Below, piece by piece: positions 25,274-34,520 of a stretch of 51,554 bases of DNA. A program made the translations under genes and the position numbers. The DNA comes from Terriglobia bacterium (GTDB taxonomy: Bacteria; Acidobacteriota; Terriglobia; Bryobacterales; Bryobacteraceae): positions 1-51,554 of the forward strand of contig PSRJ01000267.1 in NCBI GenBank assembly GCA_003175985.1. Direction: 5' to 3'. Positions within the stretch are counted from its first letter, which is position 1. Every line of letters starts with the position of its first letter. Under the pieces are notes generated by a model. The model was not told the DNA's origin. It saw nothing but the letters and a program-made list of their open reading frames with translations, and ran no database searches.

Positions 25274-26443
25274 TTACAATCGGCGGTACGGCGCCGCGAG
25301 ATACCTGCGGGACTCCCGCGCGGCATCGGCCTCCGGAGCATACGCAATGCATTTCTTATAAGCCTCTACAGCTTCACTCCGGCGTTGCGTCATATCGTAA
25401 ATCTGGCCCATACGCAGATATGTTTGCGCCCCGGAGTTGAGGTCCAGTTCTTCGGGAGAGGCGGCCGCCTTCTTCAGGTTCTCCAGCGCGTGCTCCAGAT
25501 CGCGATACCAAAACTGGATGGTCCCTTTCTGGAAATAGATTTTCTCCCAGGCAAGCCTGTCCGTTCCGGCGGCGTGTCCGGCCTTCTTGCTCGCCAGCTC
25601 GTCGACCGCCTCGATCGCGTGTTTCCCGTCACCAGCCAGGCTGTACATCTGAGAGAGTTCCAGGCGCAGCAGATAGTTGCGTGGAAAGCGCCGGATCAAG
25701 TCCGCGATCAGCGGCACTGCCTGGAGGGGCTGATTCTCGCGCCGGTAGAGCGCGCACAGGAAAATCTGCGCATCCACCTGATTCCTCTCTCCGCTTTTCG
25801 CCACCTGCTGAATCGTCTGAATGCCTTTCTCCTTCACGCCGCGAATGCCCGCAAGAAACCCAAGGACACGATATCCGAGCGGCAGACTGCCGACGATATA
25901 ATCATGCAGCCCTTGCACCAGGCTTGCGTCCACAAATGCCGGGTCGAGTTCCGTGATGCGGTTGTGCTGCTTCCGCGCGGCCGTCGCGTCGCTGAGCGCA
26001 TTGTGCCACGCTTTTTTGACAACCCAGTAGTAATTGGCGCGAAGCCCATAGGCGATTCCCAGGGCATAGAGAGCGGACGTATCGTTCGCGTCATTCTTGA
26101 GCCGGGCTTCACAAATGCGAATCGCCGCACCCACCCGGTTCAGGAACTCGCCCTCTACCTCCGGCGTTGGGTTCAGTTTGGGACGCCGCAGGAAGGAATT
26201 GTTGCCTGAAACGAGTTCGCTCTCCAGGGCGCCATCGCGGAACATCTCGCGGAAGAGCAGGGTCTGGGCGACGTGATTGTGGAAATCGGGAGATTCGCGG
26301 TTGCGGGCCAAGGCTTGTTGGAAGTCCTCCAGGGCCTGGTCGTATTCCAGATTGTAGAAATGGTCGAACGCTCGCGCGACTATGGATTCCTGAGCGTGGG
26401 CCGGAGCCGCCACCACCACCCAGAGCAGCATCAACAGGCTCAC
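25274..26443 (-). CDS. Exported TPR-repeat protein
   Basis: A 389-residue protein. The GTG at 26443, 5 nt after the queG stop, gives a normal signal peptide (VSLLMLLWVVVAAPAHAQ), whereas the longer open frame would run into queG. Helical repeats follow throughout, starting FDHFYNLEYDQALEDFQQAL, with later repeats such as GTIQFWYRDLEHALENLKKA and YLRMGQIYDMTQRRSEAVEA, typical of tetratricopeptide repeats. TPR arrays bind protein partners; the signal peptide puts this one in the periplasm. It is the last gene of the MutS-like / queG / TPR operon. No catalytic domain is visible. Confidence 0.85.
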   Translation of the reverse strand: MSLLMLLWVVVAAPAHAQESIVARAFDHFYNLEYDQALEDFQQALARNRESPDFHNHVAQTLLFREMFRDGALESELVSGNNSFLRRPKLNPTPEVEGEFLNRVGAAIRICEARLKNDANDTSALYALGIAYGLRANYYWVVKKAWHNALSDATAARKQHNRITELDPAFVDASLVQGLHDYIVGSLPLGYRVLGFLAGIRGVKEKGIQTIQQVAKSGERNQVDAQIFLCALYRRENQPLQAVPLIADLIRRFPRNYLLRLELSQMYSLAGDGKHAIEAVDELASKKAGHAAGTDRLAWEKIYFQKGTIQFWYRDLEHALENLKKAAASPEELDLNSGAQTYLRMGQIYDMTQRRSEAVEAYKKCIAYAPEADAARESRRYLAAPYRRL

Positions 26444-26447
26444 GACA

Positions 26448-27464
26448 CTATCGTAATTGGTCGAGAGCCCAGCGCGCGTGCTCCGCGACGATGGCATCCG
26501 TATGAGCCGCCAGCCGTTGCAACGGTATTTTGTAACGCACATCACGGCTATTGCCCATCGCCACTGCGACATTGCGCAGGAATCCCGCGTAACGGGACCG
26601 CGTTACCGGCGTGCCGCGGAACATGCCGCCGAACTCCTCTTCCGGGATCCCGGCCAGCCGCTCCAGAAACGGAGCGAAGTGGCGCGGCTGGAACGCAGGA
26701 TCGTTGCTGGCAGGCGCGCGGCGGTTCCAGGGGCAGACATCCTGGCAGATATCGCAGCCGAAGACGTGCGGGCCGAGCTTGTGTCGCTGCGCTTCCGGAA
26801 TTTCGCCGCGAAGCTCGATGGTGAAGTAGGAAATGCAAAGCCGCGAATCCACCGTATAGCCCAGCGTTCCCGGCACGATTGCTCCGGTCGGACAGGCATC
26901 GATACATCGCGTGCACGTTCCGCAGCGGCCCGGAGGGGGCGCATCGGGTTCGATATCGAGCGACACCAGCAGCTCGCCCAGGAAAAACCACGATCCGCTC
27001 TGCTGGTTGATGAGGCAGGTGTTCTTGCCGATCCATCCCAAGCCGGCCAGTTGTGCGTACGACCGTTCGAGCAAAGGCGCGGTATCGACGCAAATCTTCG
27101 ATTCGTGCTCCGGCAGCAGCTTGTCCAGCCGCTCCAGCCCGCATCGCAGCACGCTGTGGTAATCCTCGCCCCACGCATATCGCGAGATCCACGCACGTTC
27201 CGGGCCGCTAAATTGCGTGGAGTAGGGCCATGGGCTGTTATACAACTTGCCTACACAAATCACGGATCGCGCCGATGGCAGCAGATTGCGCGGGTCGTCG
27301 CGCAGCGCCGCGCGCCGGTCCGCGAGATATCCCATCCGGCCCGCGAAGCCGGCAGCCACCCAGGCGTGATACCAGGCGCTCTCGGGCGCCGGCGCGGCGC
27401 GCGCGACTCCGGCCAGTTCGAAACCGCACTGCCGCGCCAGTTCGCGAATGTCCCCGGAGTTCAA
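26448..27464 (-). CDS. queG: Epoxyqueuosine reductase QueG
   Basis: A 338-residue protein. QueG reduces the epoxide of epoxyqueuosine in tRNA to queuosine, using cobalamin and two 4Fe-4S clusters, in the cytoplasm. Visible hallmarks are YAWGEDYH, VDTAPLLERSYAQLAGLGWIGKNT (with the catalytic Asp) in two adjoining stretches, and two cluster motifs, CGTCTRCIDACP and CDICQDVCPWN. The C-terminal HEAT-like repeat region is short (VRYKIPLQRLAAHTDAIVAE), as in the shorter members. The start is TTG at 27464, overlapping the TGA of the MutS-like gene by 4 nt (TTGA), so translation is coupled. Confidence 0.95.
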   Translation of the reverse strand: MNSGDIRELARQCGFELAGVARAAPAPESAWYHAWVAAGFAGRMGYLADRRAALRDDPRNLLPSARSVICVGKLYNSPWPYSTQFSGPERAWISRYAWGEDYHSVLRCGLERLDKLLPEHESKICVDTAPLLERSYAQLAGLGWIGKNTCLINQQSGSWFFLGELLVSLDIEPDAPPPGRCGTCTRCIDACPTGAIVPGTLGYTVDSRLCISYFTIELRGEIPEAQRHKLGPHVFGCDICQDVCPWNRRAPASNDPAFQPRHFAPFLERLAGIPEEEFGGMFRGTPVTRSRYAGFLRNVAVAMGNSRDVRYKIPLQRLAAHTDAIVAEHARWALDQLR

Positions 27465-29287
27465 ATCTCGAGCCCTACCGACCGCATCAACTCGAGCGCG
27501 TTGCTCTTCTTGACGACGCCCGGGTGCATCCGGTAATCGAAGTGAATCTGCCCATCTTCGATGTGGTCCTCAAAATGTACATTGGCCGCCTGCCCATCAA
27601 GCACTTCCGCGATGTGAGCGAGCGCCAGATCGTGAGTTGTGATCAGGCCCGCAGCCCCGCGGTTCACCAGGCTGCGCACCAGGGCTTCGGCGCCCACGCG
27701 CCGATCGTGCGAGTTGGTTCCGTGCAGGAATTCATCGATCAGAAACAGAACAGGAAGCTTCCCTGCGGTCAGGTCGAGGATTTGACGAATGCGTAGGATC
27801 TCCGCGTAAAACCGCGACACCCCACCCTGTAACGAATCCGCCACCCGTATGGAAGCGCCGATCGCCAGGGGTGACAGCAACAGCCGCCGCGCACGCACTG
27901 GCGCGCCGGCCTGCGCCAATACCGCGTTCACTCCCAGCGTGCGCAGCAGTGTGCTTTTGCCCGACATATTGGAGCCGCTCACCACCAACAGCCGAGTGTC
28001 GCCGCCGATCTCCACGTCATTGCGGACGACGCGATCTTGCGCGAGCAGCGGATGGCCGATCGCCTCGGCATGCAGAAAGGGACCCTGGTCCGCGAATTCC
28101 GGGAACGAATCGTCCGGATGTTCAAAAGCGTGGCTCGCCAGCGAACACAGGGCTTCGATTTCTCCCGTGGCCGTAAGCCAGCGGCGAACCGTTGGGCCGG
28201 AATGGCGGCGCCAGGTCTCGACCGCGTAGGCCACGTGGGGAGTCCACAGAATGAAGATCTCCACCACGCGTACGAAAACGTTGTCACGCGAATCCAGATA
28301 CTCCATCAGGCGCCGGAGCTTGCCGATACGTTGCGAAGGCGGTTCACCGGCGGTTTCGAGCGCTGCTCTCAAGTCCTGCAGCAGCCGCGCGCCGAACTGT
28401 TCCCGTTCCAGCCGGATCAACACCTGCGAAAGCAGAGCCAGCCCGTGGGCGGCCTCTTCCACACCACTGACAATCCCGCTCACGCGCTGCCGCAGGCGGT
28501 GATAGTAGAGTCCGTTGCCGAACAAAACCAGCAGGAACAGGTCGCGTAACAGGGCCGCTGTAGTCTCCGCCAGATGCACTGCGCTCGCGAGGTAGAGCAG
28601 CAGAATCACCAAAGCGGCGAGTCCCGCCGCGCCGGTAACCGTAAAAACCCAGAGCAACATCCGCCCGCTGGAGGGCAGCAAGTCTAACGCTTCGCCCCAA
28701 GCCGCCAGACCGGCCGGATCCACGCCTGTGCGCGCCTCTTCCGCAAGCACCGCCAAATCCTCGCGCAGGTCGACGCGGGGCCGTAACTCTTCCACAGCCT
28801 CTTGACGCGCCCGGACCACTGGCGGATCGGCGGCATGCAACAGCCAGCGTGCCAGGGTATCCTCGCCAATGTGCGTGCGGGCCGTGCAGAGCAACTCGAA
28901 TAAGGACCCCTTGCCGAACAGGTCCAGATCCTGGCCGTACGGATGCGATGGATCCAGGTACGACTCGCCAGTCCGGCCCGTTCCCGCCCAGTGGCCGTCC
29001 AACCGCGCCAGCCCCTGCTCGAAATAGCGAACTGCGCGCCGCCGCAGTTCCGCGACTTTCAACAAGCGGTCGTGAATGACGAACAGCGTGACAAAAATCG
29101 CCGCGGGCACAGTCGCCCAGGCAATCGAAAACGCGCCGTTGGCCAGCGCCAGCCAGACGCACCCGACCGCGCACAGAACGGCCGCCAGTTGCAGATAACC
29201 GAGCAGCCGGTGCCGCCGCTCTCGCGCGGCGATATCGTCGCGCCGTTCGGCCAGACGCTGCGAGTAGATCAGGCGGGGATCGGTCAT
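27461..29287 (-). CDS. Membrane-anchored MutS-like ATPase
   Basis: A 608-residue protein. The C-terminal third is a MutS domain-V ATPase: Walker A GSNMSGKST at about 438-446, Walker B VLFLIDEFLHGTN at 513-525, and the switch TTHD at 550-553. The lever/core domains are present in reduced form (SLFELLCTARTHIGEDTLAR). The N-terminal mismatch-recognition and connector domains of true MutS are missing; instead there are two membrane segments at about 31-50 and 53-72, and two more hydrophobic stretches at about 211-236 and 247-262. Such membrane MutS-like proteins are widespread, but their function is not established; mismatch repair is unlikely. It heads an operon with queG and the TPR gene. The ATG at 29287 follows AAGG. 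Confidence 0.88.
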   Translation of the reverse strand: MTDPRLIYSQRLAERRDDIAARERRHRLLGYLQLAAVLCAVGCVWLALANGAFSIAWATVPAAIFVTLFVIHDRLLKVAELRRRAVRYFEQGLARLDGHWAGTGRTGESYLDPSHPYGQDLDLFGKGSLFELLCTARTHIGEDTLARWLLHAADPPVVRARQEAVEELRPRVDLREDLAVLAEEARTGVDPAGLAAWGEALDLLPSSGRMLLWVFTVTGAAGLAALVILLLYLASAVHLAETTAALLRDLFLLVLFGNGLYYHRLRQRVSGIVSGVEEAAHGLALLSQVLIRLEREQFGARLLQDLRAALETAGEPPSQRIGKLRRLMEYLDSRDNVFVRVVEIFILWTPHVAYAVETWRRHSGPTVRRWLTATGEIEALCSLASHAFEHPDDSFPEFADQGPFLHAEAIGHPLLAQDRVVRNDVEIGGDTRLLVVSGSNMSGKSTLLRTLGVNAVLAQAGAPVRARRLLLSPLAIGASIRVADSLQGGVSRFYAEILRIRQILDLTAGKLPVLFLIDEFLHGTNSHDRRVGAEALVRSLVNRGAAGLITTHDLALAHIAEVLDGQAANVHFEDHIEDGQIHFDYRMHPGVVKKSNALELMRSVGLEI

Positions 29288-29332
29288 CGGCTGCCTTCAT
29301 TGTCGCCGTTTCCGCCGGAAAGTTGTTGTTGT

Positions 29333-32300
29333 ATGCTGAGTGACATCTTGCGCCGCGCAAACTTTGCCGCGCTCGCCGCACTGTGGCTCGGTGCAGGCGT
29401 TCTGGCAGCAGCCACTCCTTGGGGGGTCGCCTGTGGCGACGGCCGCATCGACACGATTCTCGATGATTTCGACTCCCCCTGGACGTTCTGTTGCAAGGCC
29501 GACCCATCGATTCCCAATCCGATTCTTTCCACGGTTCCGGGCTGCCACGGCAACGCCATGGCAGTGACTTACGATTTGACCAACCCGCCGCAGGGCCAAA
29601 GCTGGATCGTGCTCCAACGGTTCCTTGCTTCGCCCCGCGACCTTACCGGCTACACCCACATTCGGCTCGCGATGTATGGCTCGAATCTCAATAGCCACGA
29701 CAGCGTGCAGTTAAAGCTCTACGACGGAAACCAGCTTTACACCGTCGAACTCCCCAGCATTACGGACTTGCCGGTGTGGAGACCCATCTACATCGACTTT
29801 CGACAGTTTGCGGGCAGCGGCACCATCAACCTCGCCAACATCGTGCGTTTCGAGATTGGCATCTTGCGCTGTGTAAATTGCGAGGTCTGGAACAGCCCCC
29901 AGGTCGGCGGCCCTCCCGAACAGCACATGGGAACGATGTACTTCGATGAACTCGCAGCGGTGAATTTGAATCCCGGCGCCCCGAATCGATTCGTCGAAAA
30001 CGGATTCGCGGCCGTAACACCGAACCAGACGGTGCTCGCTAATGCAGCCAATGGGCTAAAGGCTCAAATCGCCGTAAGTGGCGCCGGCGCGTCTCTGATC
30101 CCCGCCTGGTTTCCGGAACCCAGCCCAAACTTCAATACCTATACCGAGGCGGAGACATTGCTGGTCTTGATCTACGAGTATGAGCGGACCGGCAACACCG
30201 CGTTTCGGGACGCCGCGCGCAATCTGGCCGCGAAACTCCTCACCTTGCAGATCCCCCCGGGGAAGAATCAGGCCGGCGCGTGGTTCACGGGGTACGGCAT
30301 ACAAAACGGCATACTCGCTCCACCGTATCGCGCTATTCCCACTACGCAGCAATGCGATGGGAACGAGACGATGGTGACCGATCCGAATACCGGACAGCCC
30401 ACCGCCGCGAACCTCGATGCCTGCGAGTGGGTCGGCAACGTCGGGTGGACTCTGATTGCTCTGGGCCGCTTAAAACGGAGCGGCTTCTACGACAATCCAG
30501 CCGCGCTGCAAAGCGCCATTGACGCGGGGTCGGCGTGGATCGCAGGCCAATCCCAATATCGCAACCAAGGATATCCGAATCTGATTTCGCTGGGCACCGA
30601 GGGAAATATATCGGCCTATTTCGGCTTAGTAGCGGCGGGCAAGGCCAGCCAGGCGGCGGCCTTGGCGAATGCGATTTTTCAATTCACATGGGATTCCAAT
30701 CAGCGGCGCTTCAAAGCAGGGGTGAGCGATGCCACCACCGCGCTCGACGTAACCGGAAGTTGGGGAGTCACGTTCCTCCGCTCCATCGGACGCTTCCAGG
30801 AAGCTCTGGACTCGCAGGGCTTTGCCGCCTCGATCATGGGCACGAGCTCGTTCGATGGCTCGATTTCGGGCTACGGCGATATCGCCGGTCCTTACACCGT
30901 GGCCATCGAGTTTACGGGACAAGCCGCGGCGGCCGGCATCAAGGACGCCGGCTTCGTAATCCCGCAGATCCTCACCAGGCAACAGGGTCCCGGCAGCCCC
31001 TATCCAGGAACCTTTCCAGGCGCGACGGACCACTGGTACGGAGGCCCCTTAAGTCCTTGGGATACGACGATGCCCGGAGTTTCCCCCACCGCCTGGGTCT
31101 ATTTTGCGGTGAGCCGCGACCCGTTGCTCGACCTGTTACCTGCCGTGATCTCGACCGTTCCTGCATCCGGCAGCGGGTCGGCCCAACTATTTGCTGTTAT
31201 GGTTTCGGACCCCAACGGCACGGCCATCAGTAGTGTGGCGTTCCTGGTCAACGCTGGGTTGAGTGGCGCCAACGGCTGCTGGATTCTATTTACTCCGGCC
31301 GCCAACACGATCCAACTGGCAAATGATCCAGCCGGCGGCTTTTCGGCCCCTGTGACGCTGGGTAGTGCGTCGTTCCTCTCCAACAGCCAGTGCACGGTGA
31401 GCGCGGCCACCGCTTCGGTCGCCACGAGCGGCAATAGTCTTACCTTGTATATTCCCGTGAGCTTTGCTTTCTCCTTCTCGGGAACCAAAAGCACTTTTGC
31501 AATTGTTTCCGCAGCCGACGGCACAACCAGTGGGTGGCAGACCACCGGATCGTGGACCGTTCCTGCCTCCGGCGCCCCTGCCGTCATCTCAACCATACCC
31601 GCATCGGGTTTGGGATCGTCCCAGACCTTTTCGGTCACTGCTGCGGATGGCGGAGGCGCTGCCAATATCAACTTCATATCGCTTCTCGTAAATAACGGCA
31701 TCAACGGAGCCCACGCCTGCTGGGTTCTTTTCAATCGCGGCGCAAACACGTTACAACTGGCTAATGATGCCGGCACGGGCTTTTCAGCGCCGGTTACATT
31801 GGGCACAGCCGGGCCCCTATCCAATAGCCAATGCACGCTAAATACCGCCTCAGCATCGGCCAGCGCCGCGGGCACTGCGCTTACCGTCAATCTGCCACTC
31901 AGCTTTAGCTTTGCTTTCGCCGGCGCAAAGGGCCTTTTTGTTTTAGCTTTGGACAACAGCTCCCAAAGCAGCGGATGGCAGAATACCGCTTCCTGGACCA
32001 TACCCGTTTCAGGCCCTCCCACTGTAGTTTCCGTGGTGCCTGCCTCAGGCACGGGCTCCTCCCAAACCTTCGCGATCACGGTGGCCGACGGTAGCGGAGC
32101 GGCAGCCATCGGCGTGGTTTCCATCCTTGTCAATACGGGTATCAGCGGCGCCAGCGCCTGCTGGGTGCTGTTCAACCCCGGCGCCAACACGCTGCAATTG
32201 GCCAATGATGCCGGTACAGGTTTTTCAGCGCCTGTCACGGCCGGGACCGTCTCGTCGCTCTCGAACAGCCAGTGCACTCTCAGCGCGGCAATCGCGTCAA

Positions 32301-34462
32301 GCAGTGCCTCGGGCACAAATCTTACGGTGAATCTCCCCTTGAGTTTCGCGTTTGGCTTCAGCGGCACGAAAAACATTTTCGTTTGGGTCCTGGACAACAT
32401 CTCGCAGAATAGTGGATGGCAGGCCAGCGCGTCATGGACCGTTCCCTCCTCCGGACCACCCAGCGTAATCGGCACGATTGTTTCCGGTTCCGGCTCGTCC
32501 CAGAGGTTTTCGGTAATCGTCGCCGATGGCGCTGGTTTTTCGTCCATCAACTTCGTGTCCTTCCTGATCAACAGCGGTCTCAACGGGGCCAATGCCTGTT
32601 GGTTGCTGTTCAACAACGCGCCGAACACACTGCAACTGGCGAATGATCCCGGCACTGGTTTTTCCGCGCCGATCGCGCTCGGTAAAGGTGGATCCCTTTC
32701 GAATAGCCAGTGCACTTCGAGCGCGGATTCTGCGTATGTCAGCACTGCGGGCACGAACCTTACCGTCAGCCTCCCTTTGACGTTCGTATTTGCCTGGGGA
32801 GGCGTCAAGAACCTCTTCGTGCTCGCCACGGCTAACGACGGCAAGACCAGTGGCTGGCAGAACACCGGCTCGTGGACCGCGCCGTCTTCCGGCCCGCCTT
32901 CGGTCGCCTCCACTTTTCCGGCTTCCGGTTCCGGCACGCTGCAGACCTTCTCAGTCACGGCCGGGGATGGGAGTGGTCCCTCCGCGGTTGCTTGGATCTC
33001 TTTCCTGGTGAATACCGGCATCAACGGCGCCAATGCCTGTTGGGTGCTGTTCAACCGCGGCGCGAATACACTGCAACTCGCGAATGACGCCGGTACCGGA
33101 TTCTCGGCGCCGGTCACCATCGGTACCGCGGCTTCTGTTTCCAACAGCCAGTGCAGCGTAAACGCAGCCTCCGCTTCCACCAGCACGGCCGGCTATACTC
33201 TGGCGGTCAAACTCCCGCTAAGCTTTGCTTTTGCCTTTTCGGGGAACAAGAGTAGTTTCGCGATCGTTTACGATAACGGCAACCAAAACAGCGGCTGGCA
33301 AAATACAGGCTCGTGGGCTATTCCCGGATCCGGTCCGCCGGCCGTGCTCTCCGCGACTCCCTCTGCCGGTTCCGGAAACTCCCAGACTTTTGTAGTGACA
33401 GCCGCTGACGGCGGCGGTCCTTCCGTCATCGGCTACGTCGGGTTGTTGATCAATTCCGGCCTTACCGGCGTCAACGGTTGCTGGGTGCTCTACAACCGCT
33501 CTGCCAACACGCTGCAACTGGCGAATGACGCCGGCACCGGATTTTCATCGCCGGTCGCAATCGGCGCCGCGGGCCCAATTTCCAATAGCCAGTGCTCCGT
33601 GAACACCGCTACAGCATCAACCAATTCCAGCGGCACGACTCTAACCGTGAGTCTTCCGCTGAGCTTCACGGTGAGTTTTATCGGATTGAAGAGCGTTTTC
33701 GCCATCGCCCAGGACAACTCAAACCAGAACAGCGGCTGGGTTACAACAGGAACCTGGAACGTCGCCTCGACAGCACCTTTGCTTCCAACTCCGCCCCCCA
33801 GCGCCACCTACTTCGCAAACCTCGATAATGATCCGATCAGTGCCACTCCCGATACTCCCGCTGCTTACACGTGGGGCCAATGTGTCACCGGATGTGGAAA
33901 TCCGCCGCTGACCAAGTCGATCACTCATACGGGGGTCTCCGAAGATAGTAACGCCCTGGACTCGTACAACTCCGGCAACCCATATTGGGGCGTGCTGATT
34001 TATCACAAGAACGGCGCCTGGAACTATGCCACGAACTACCTGGTGCAATGGCACTTCATGCTGGATACGAATGCGTCGAATGTCCAGGCCGTGGAGTTCG
34101 ATTTTCCGGTCTCGATCGGCGGTGTTTGGTTCTATTTCGGATCGCAGTGTGACGTTCAAGGCTCTCACACCTGGGACTATTGGAATCAAGCGCAGCAAGC
34201 GTGGGTACACACTGCAATTCCATGCAATGGCTTTTCAGCGAATACCTGGCACACGATCCGGTGGTACGGTACCCGCACCAGCACGCAGTTGCACTATATG
34301 GCGCTCGAAGTCGATGGCGTGCAATACAACATTGACGTTGTTCTGAACGCTCCACCAACTTCCTGGACCGACGACTTCATCGTACAGTTTCAATCGGACG
34401 GCAATTTCGCGGGAACCGGGTACAACATGTACGCGGATAACCTGCAGGCTTGGATCTGGTAG
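29333..34462 (+). CDS. Giant exported multidomain protein with six tandem repeats
   Basis: A 1709-residue protein. The ATG at 29333 (MLSDILRRANFAALAALWLG, signal peptide ending AAATP) is used; the frame stays open far upstream but only antisense to the MutS-like gene. Residues ~35-220 resemble a sugar-binding beta-sandwich (DTILDDFDSPWTF, NLANIVRFEIGILRC). Residues ~235-600 are helical, with FNTYTEAETLLVLIYEYERT and WVGNVGWTLIALGRL, as in alpha/alpha-barrel glycosidases or lyases. Residues 603-1482 are six repeats of 146-147 residues, each with a CW(V/I/L)L Cys, LANDxxxGFS and a second Cys in NSQC, probably one disulfide per repeat. A C-terminal sandwich of about 220 residues (from SATYFANLDNDP to LQAWIW) resembles lectin/glucanase folds. 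A polysaccharide-binding or degrading surface protein is inferred; no catalytic residues can be named. Confidence 0.85.
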   Translation: MLSDILRRANFAALAALWLGAGVLAAATPWGVACGDGRIDTILDDFDSPWTFCCKADPSIPNPILSTVPGCHGNAMAVTYDLTNPPQGQSWIVLQRFLASPRDLTGYTHIRLAMYGSNLNSHDSVQLKLYDGNQLYTVELPSITDLPVWRPIYIDFRQFAGSGTINLANIVRFEIGILRCVNCEVWNSPQVGGPPEQHMGTMYFDELAAVNLNPGAPNRFVENGFAAVTPNQTVLANAANGLKAQIAVSGAGASLIPAWFPEPSPNFNTYTEAETLLVLIYEYERTGNTAFRDAARNLAAKLLTLQIPPGKNQAGAWFTGYGIQNGILAPPYRAIPTTQQCDGNETMVTDPNTGQPTAANLDACEWVGNVGWTLIALGRLKRSGFYDNPAALQSAIDAGSAWIAGQSQYRNQGYPNLISLGTEGNISAYFGLVAAGKASQAAALANAIFQFTWDSNQRRFKAGVSDATTALDVTGSWGVTFLRSIGRFQEALDSQGFAASIMGTSSFDGSISGYGDIAGPYTVAIEFTGQAAAAGIKDAGFVIPQILTRQQGPGSPYPGTFPGATDHWYGGPLSPWDTTMPGVSPTAWVYFAVSRDPLLDLLPAVISTVPASGSGSAQLFAVMVSDPNGTAISSVAFLVNAGLSGANGCWILFTPAANTIQLANDPAGGFSAPVTLGSASFLSNSQCTVSAATASVATSGNSLTLYIPVSFAFSFSGTKSTFAIVSAADGTTSGWQTTGSWTVPASGAPAVISTIPASGLGSSQTFSVTAADGGGAANINFISLLVNNGINGAHACWVLFNRGANTLQLANDAGTGFSAPVTLGTAGPLSNSQCTLNTASASASAAGTALTVNLPLSFSFAFAGAKGLFVLALDNSSQSSGWQNTASWTIPVSGPPTVVSVVPASGTGSSQTFAITVADGSGAAAIGVVSILVNTGISGASACWVLFNPGANTLQLANDAGTGFSAPVTAGTVSSLSNSQCTLSAAIASSSASGTNLTVNLPLSFAFGFSGTKNIFVWVLDNISQNSGWQASASWTVPSSGPPSVIGTIVSGSGSSQRFSVIVADGAGFSSINFVSFLINSGLNGANACWLLFNNAPNTLQLANDPGTGFSAPIALGKGGSLSNSQCTSSADSAYVSTAGTNLTVSLPLTFVFAWGGVKNLFVLATANDGKTSGWQNTGSWTAPSSGPPSVASTFPASGSGTLQTFSVTAGDGSGPSAVAWISFLVNTGINGANACWVLFNRGANTLQLANDAGTGFSAPVTIGTAASVSNSQCSVNAASASTSTAGYTLAVKLPLSFAFAFSGNKSSFAIVYDNGNQNSGWQNTGSWAIPGSGPPAVLSATPSAGSGNSQTFVVTAADGGGPSVIGYVGLLINSGLTGVNGCWVLYNRSANTLQLANDAGTGFSSPVAIGAAGPISNSQCSVNTATASTNSSGTTLTVSLPLSFTVSFIGLKSVFAIAQDNSNQNSGWVTTGTWNVASTAPLLPTPPPSATYFANLDNDPISATPDTPAAYTWGQCVTGCGNPPLTKSITHTGVSEDSNALDSYNSGNPYWGVLIYHKNGAWNYATNYLVQWHFMLDTNASNVQAVEFDFPVSIGGVWFYFGSQCDVQGSHTWDYWNQAQQAWVHTAIPCNGFSANTWHTIRWYGTRTSTQLHYMALEVDGVQYNIDVVLNAPPTSWTDDFIVQFQSDGNFAGTGYNMYADNLQAWIW
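31139..33778 (+). repeat. Six tandem in-frame coding repeats (438-441 bp each)
   Basis: Units begin at 31139, 31577, 32018, 32459, 32897 and 33338. Each encodes a P(A/S/T)V...SGxG(S/N)xQ start, a CW(V/I/L)L strand, LANDxxxGFS(A/S)PV, LSNSQC or a variant, an LPLSFxFxF strand and SGWQxTxSWxxP. Copies differ at many third positions, so the expansion is not recent. Confidence 0.9.
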
Positions 34463-34467
34463 GGCGA

Positions 34468-34491
34468 GCGCGGGTGAGCATTTTCCCGCGC
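34468..34491 (+). terminator. Hairpin after the giant exported protein gene
   Basis: GCGCGGG and CCCGCGC form a 7-bp GC-only stem around a 10-nt loop, 5 nt past the stop codon. There is no T-tract, so it could be a weak or assisted terminator, or a 3'-end stabiliser, ahead of the nuoA promoter. Confidence 0.4.
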
Positions 34492-34503
34492 CGTGCACGA
34501 TGT

Positions 34504-34520
34504 TATAGTGTGGTGTCATG
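34504..34520 (+). promoter_or_regulatory. -10-like TATAGT immediately before nuoA ATG (leaderless type)
   Basis: TATAGT at 34504-34509 ends 8 nt before the ATG at 34518, with no Shine-Dalgarno sequence between. Confidence 0.45.

Noticed and set aside
26457-27536. A 359-codon plus-strand open frame over queG
   Set aside because: queG on the minus strand has both iron-sulfur motifs; the antisense translation is Arg/Ala-rich noise.
28943-29332. Upstream extension of the giant-protein frame, 130 codons
   Set aside because: It runs antisense through the MutS-like gene and would place the clear signal peptide at MLSDILRRANF internally.
31099-33186. A 695-codon minus-strand open frame inside the repeats of the giant protein
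   Set aside because: It mirrors the six coding repeats on the plus strand (low-stop, GC-rich codons), has no ribosome site, and its translation is a repetitive antisense shadow.
31139-33778. Tandem repeats considered as a CRISPR array or satellite
   Set aside because: Units are 438-441 bp, strictly in frame, divergent at third positions and coding; there are no short direct repeats with spacers.
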